Shown here: positions 62,312 to 64,000 of the stretch, in pieces
Layout of the letters: each line of letters begins with the position of its first letter
Position numbering within the stretch: the first letter of the stretch is position 1
From: Streptomyces collinus Tu 365
Lineage (GTDB): Bacteria > Actinomycetota > Actinomycetes > Streptomycetales > Streptomycetaceae
DNA: 64,000 nt
Direction of reading: 5' to 3'
Assembly: GCF_000444875.1 (NCBI RefSeq)
Contig: NC_021985.1
Coordinates: forward strand, 1-64,000
Position numbers and translations under genes: made by a program
The notes under the pieces: generated by a model
What the model was told of the DNA's origin: nothing
What the model saw: the letters and a program-made list of their open reading frames with translations, nothing else
Databases searched by the model: none

Positions 62312-63614
62312 GAAGCATCCCTTTCTGCGTCTTCGGGGGGCGTGGGCCGGAGGTCGGCCGAAGAGCAGGGTGACGTGTGCTGCCTGATGGTCAATCAGCG
62401 GCTGGTCAGGCGCGAAGACTCAGGCATGCGGATGGCCGGTACGGCGGCATGATGTCGCGGCCCCTCCCCCGTGAGCGACGGCGTTCCCCCGGTCGCTTAC
62501 TGATGCACGCACGTCGTGTAAATGGTCAGTTTCCACCGCGCGCGACTCACACCCTAGAGAATCGTCGACCTGTTCGTACAGACGTTCCAGGCGAGGTAGG
62601 TGGCCCTGACCGAAAACACCCATCCGTCGACCGTTGATCCTCGAAACTCGACTCCTGCCCAGCCCCACGGCGATCCGGCACACGACGCCTACACAACAAC
62701 GACACACAACCCCCGCCTACCCGCCTGGATTTGGCTGGATCTCGACTGTGCGACTCGGCGACAGCCCGGATCGTGAACCAGCTCGCCGAGGACAATGTCC
62801 ACGCGACGAGACGTGAGCCGTCGGCGGCGCGGCCCTCTGTCCGCGCCGCTACCCTGCGAGATGTTCGGTCGCGGTGCGGGAGATGGCCGTCGTCCTTCTC
62901 AGTACCTCTTCCCGCACTCGGCCAGCGGCCGGTGCGCACGCAGATGAAAGCGGCACGCTCGCAGAATCAGGTCACCCATGGGCGCACCACCAGGTCCCCG
63001 CCGGCATCGATCAGCAGCGGTGCCTGGACGTGATCGGCCTCCCATACGCGATTGCGCCAGGGGGTCGCCCGTATGCCGAAGACGTCGTGCGCGCGTGCCG
63101 CATCCGGTCCTGCGGCAAGCCTGCTCCTTCGGCGGCAGCCACGTGGACGGGTCCTGGTCTGCCTTGGACCGATTCGAGGCGGCTGAGACCGCGATCAGTG
63201 CCCGGTGGTCGCCCAGGTCGCTCTTTCGCCGTTTAACTGGAGGCGCCTGAGTCCCCGGCCTCGGCCACCGCGACGGTCCTGACTTCGCACTTGCGGTCGG
63301 TCGTTCGGCCAACGAGACCGATTGCCCAGGGCGTAGTTCGACCTCAGCCCGCACAACCGGCGCGTGGACCGGCGTTCCCCGAGCGTGCGCGTGCTCGGGG
63401 AAGGCCGGCGACATCACCGGCGGGCGTGGCGAGGAGGCTCTGCGGCCGCGCTCCGCTTCATGCGCGACGCGGCCTGCGTCCGGCGGCTCGATCAGCGATT
63501 GTCAGGGGCCAGTTGGCACGTTGCGGTCGTCAGTGCGGCACCACTGCGGCATTTGGGCGTTGGGCCCGTGGTGCGCCGCCGTTCGTGCTCGGTCGACGTG
63601 TGGCCCCGAAGCGA
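62312..63614. other. 1.3-kb intergenic region
   Basis: No gene with consistent coding character is found; short frames on both strands overlap each other. At 63375-63402 there is a 10-bp hairpin (TTCCCCGAGC / GCTCGGGGAA, 8-nt loop) that might terminate the minus-strand gene beyond 63615, though it lies ~210 bp after that stop. The left part must contain the promoter of the toxin gene. Confidence 0.45.
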
Positions 63615-64000
63615 TTATCCGAAGACCTGGACCTGCCTGCCCTGCGCTCCCACGATGTACACCAGGTTGCCGTTCGGGTCGTACTCCCAGTAGCCGGCCT
63701 GCACGACGTAGGTGCCGTTCGAGACGCCGATGGTTTTCGTATTGAACTGGATCGACCCGTCGGCCCGGTTCGAAGTCAGCCATTTCCCCAAGCAGTCGAA
63801 GTTCGCGACCTGGGTGGTGGTGTGGTCGGAGTTGACCTTGAGTAGTTGGGCGCACGGGAAGATGCTGATGTTGTTCGGATTCTTGTAGTTGATCTCCCCG
63901 TATATGCCGCGGCTTCCGTCCCCCCATCTGCAGGGCAACTCAGCGATGCCGTAGGTCTCGTCGGCGTAGCCCTTGTCCCGGCAGCCACCGCCTCCGGTGT
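63615..64000 (-). CDS. 3' end of a gene running off the window
   Basis: The minus frame is open from base 64000 to the stop at 63615 and gives at least 128 residues: GGGGCRDKGYADETYGIAEL, then PCRWGDGSRGIYGEINYKNP and WEYDPNGNLVYIVGAQGRQV near the end. Paired cysteines, Gly/Asn/Tyr-rich strands and lack of charged helices suggest an exported beta-rich protein. The start is outside the window. It could be another secreted toxin or wall-associated protein. Family not recognised. Confidence 0.6.
   Translation of the reverse strand, partial: TGGGGCRDKGYADETYGIAELPCRWGDGSRGIYGEINYKNPNNISIFPCAQLLKVNSDHTTTQVANFDCLGKWLTSNRADGSIQFNTKTIGVSNGTYVVQAGYWEYDPNGNLVYIVGAQGRQVQVFG

Noticed and set aside
59264-62452. 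1062-codon open frame antisense to the toxin gene
   Set aside because: It is the complement of the Ala-rich coiled coil and lectin; repetitive Gly/Leu/Val/Arg translation is typical of a shadow of Ala-rich high-GC sequence.
62899-63417. 172-codon minus-strand frame in the 62.3-63.6 kb gap
   Set aside because: No ribosome site, no coherent fold pattern, and overlapping equal-quality frames on the other strand.

Overview
This is the left end of a linear actinobacterial replicon, almost certainly a Streptomyces chromosome arm or a large linear plasmid. The base composition is high-GC with strong third-position GC bias, and GTG/TTG starts are frequent. Bases 1-300 are a packed set of hairpin palindromes with 3-nt loops, opening with the pentamer-GGA-pentamer palindrome at base 1 that is typical of Streptomyces telomeres. 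A TtrA-like terminal helicase gene follows within 2 kb. No tpg/tap terminal-protein genes are in the window.

Layout: (1) 0-5.6 kb, telomere, small subtelomeric genes, the helicase and a frameshifted duplicate of its 3' end. (2) 5.6-12 kb, a scrapyard: orphan TniQ-like ORF, truncated IS21-type IstB, an AHL-lactonase-like MBL hydrolase, shuffled helicase debris, an MFS transporter fused to a foreign N-terminus. (3) 12-44 kb, a dense defence/conflict island: TcmP facing a Gp37/Gp68-family gene; HTH-TM-lectin protein; STAND-like ATPase with 22 TPR/Sel1-like repeats; AlbA_2 (Schlafen-type) protein; decayed Tn7/Tn5053-like transposition operon (TnsB C-terminus plus TniB-like ATPases); trypco2 + trypsin/NACHT/membrane protein (with a broken second copy at 16.6 kb); PD-(D/E)XK nuclease; GIY-YIG protein; GNAT-like protein; a complete QatABCD operon (37.9-42.7 kb) and a HEPN-like protein. 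A third helicase 3'-end remnant lies at 44.3 kb, so the island is bracketed by pieces of the same subtelomeric gene.

(4) 44-51 kb, small genes, truncated TPR protein, intact IS5-type insertion sequence beside an older IS remnant, DCC oxidoreductase, EF-hand protein, tiny secreted peptide, and a deleted copy of the gene that sits next to the helicase at 1.4 kb. (5) 51-55 kb, ordinary metabolism/regulation: divergent AraC regulator/aldo-keto reductase and SDR/TetR pairs. (6) 55-64 kb, gene remnants, then a 1645-residue secreted polymorphic toxin (ricin-type lectin, Ala-rich coiled coil, Hint, C-terminal toxin) with a likely immunity gene 14 bp downstream, and the 3' end of another gene at the edge.

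Working model: subtelomeric recombination between helicase copies and transposons has loaded this end with anti-phage and competition modules. Many genes are frameshifted or truncated. Several frameshifts lie in G runs, so sequencing error must be excluded before calling them pseudogenes. Family names are from recognised motifs; nothing was searched.
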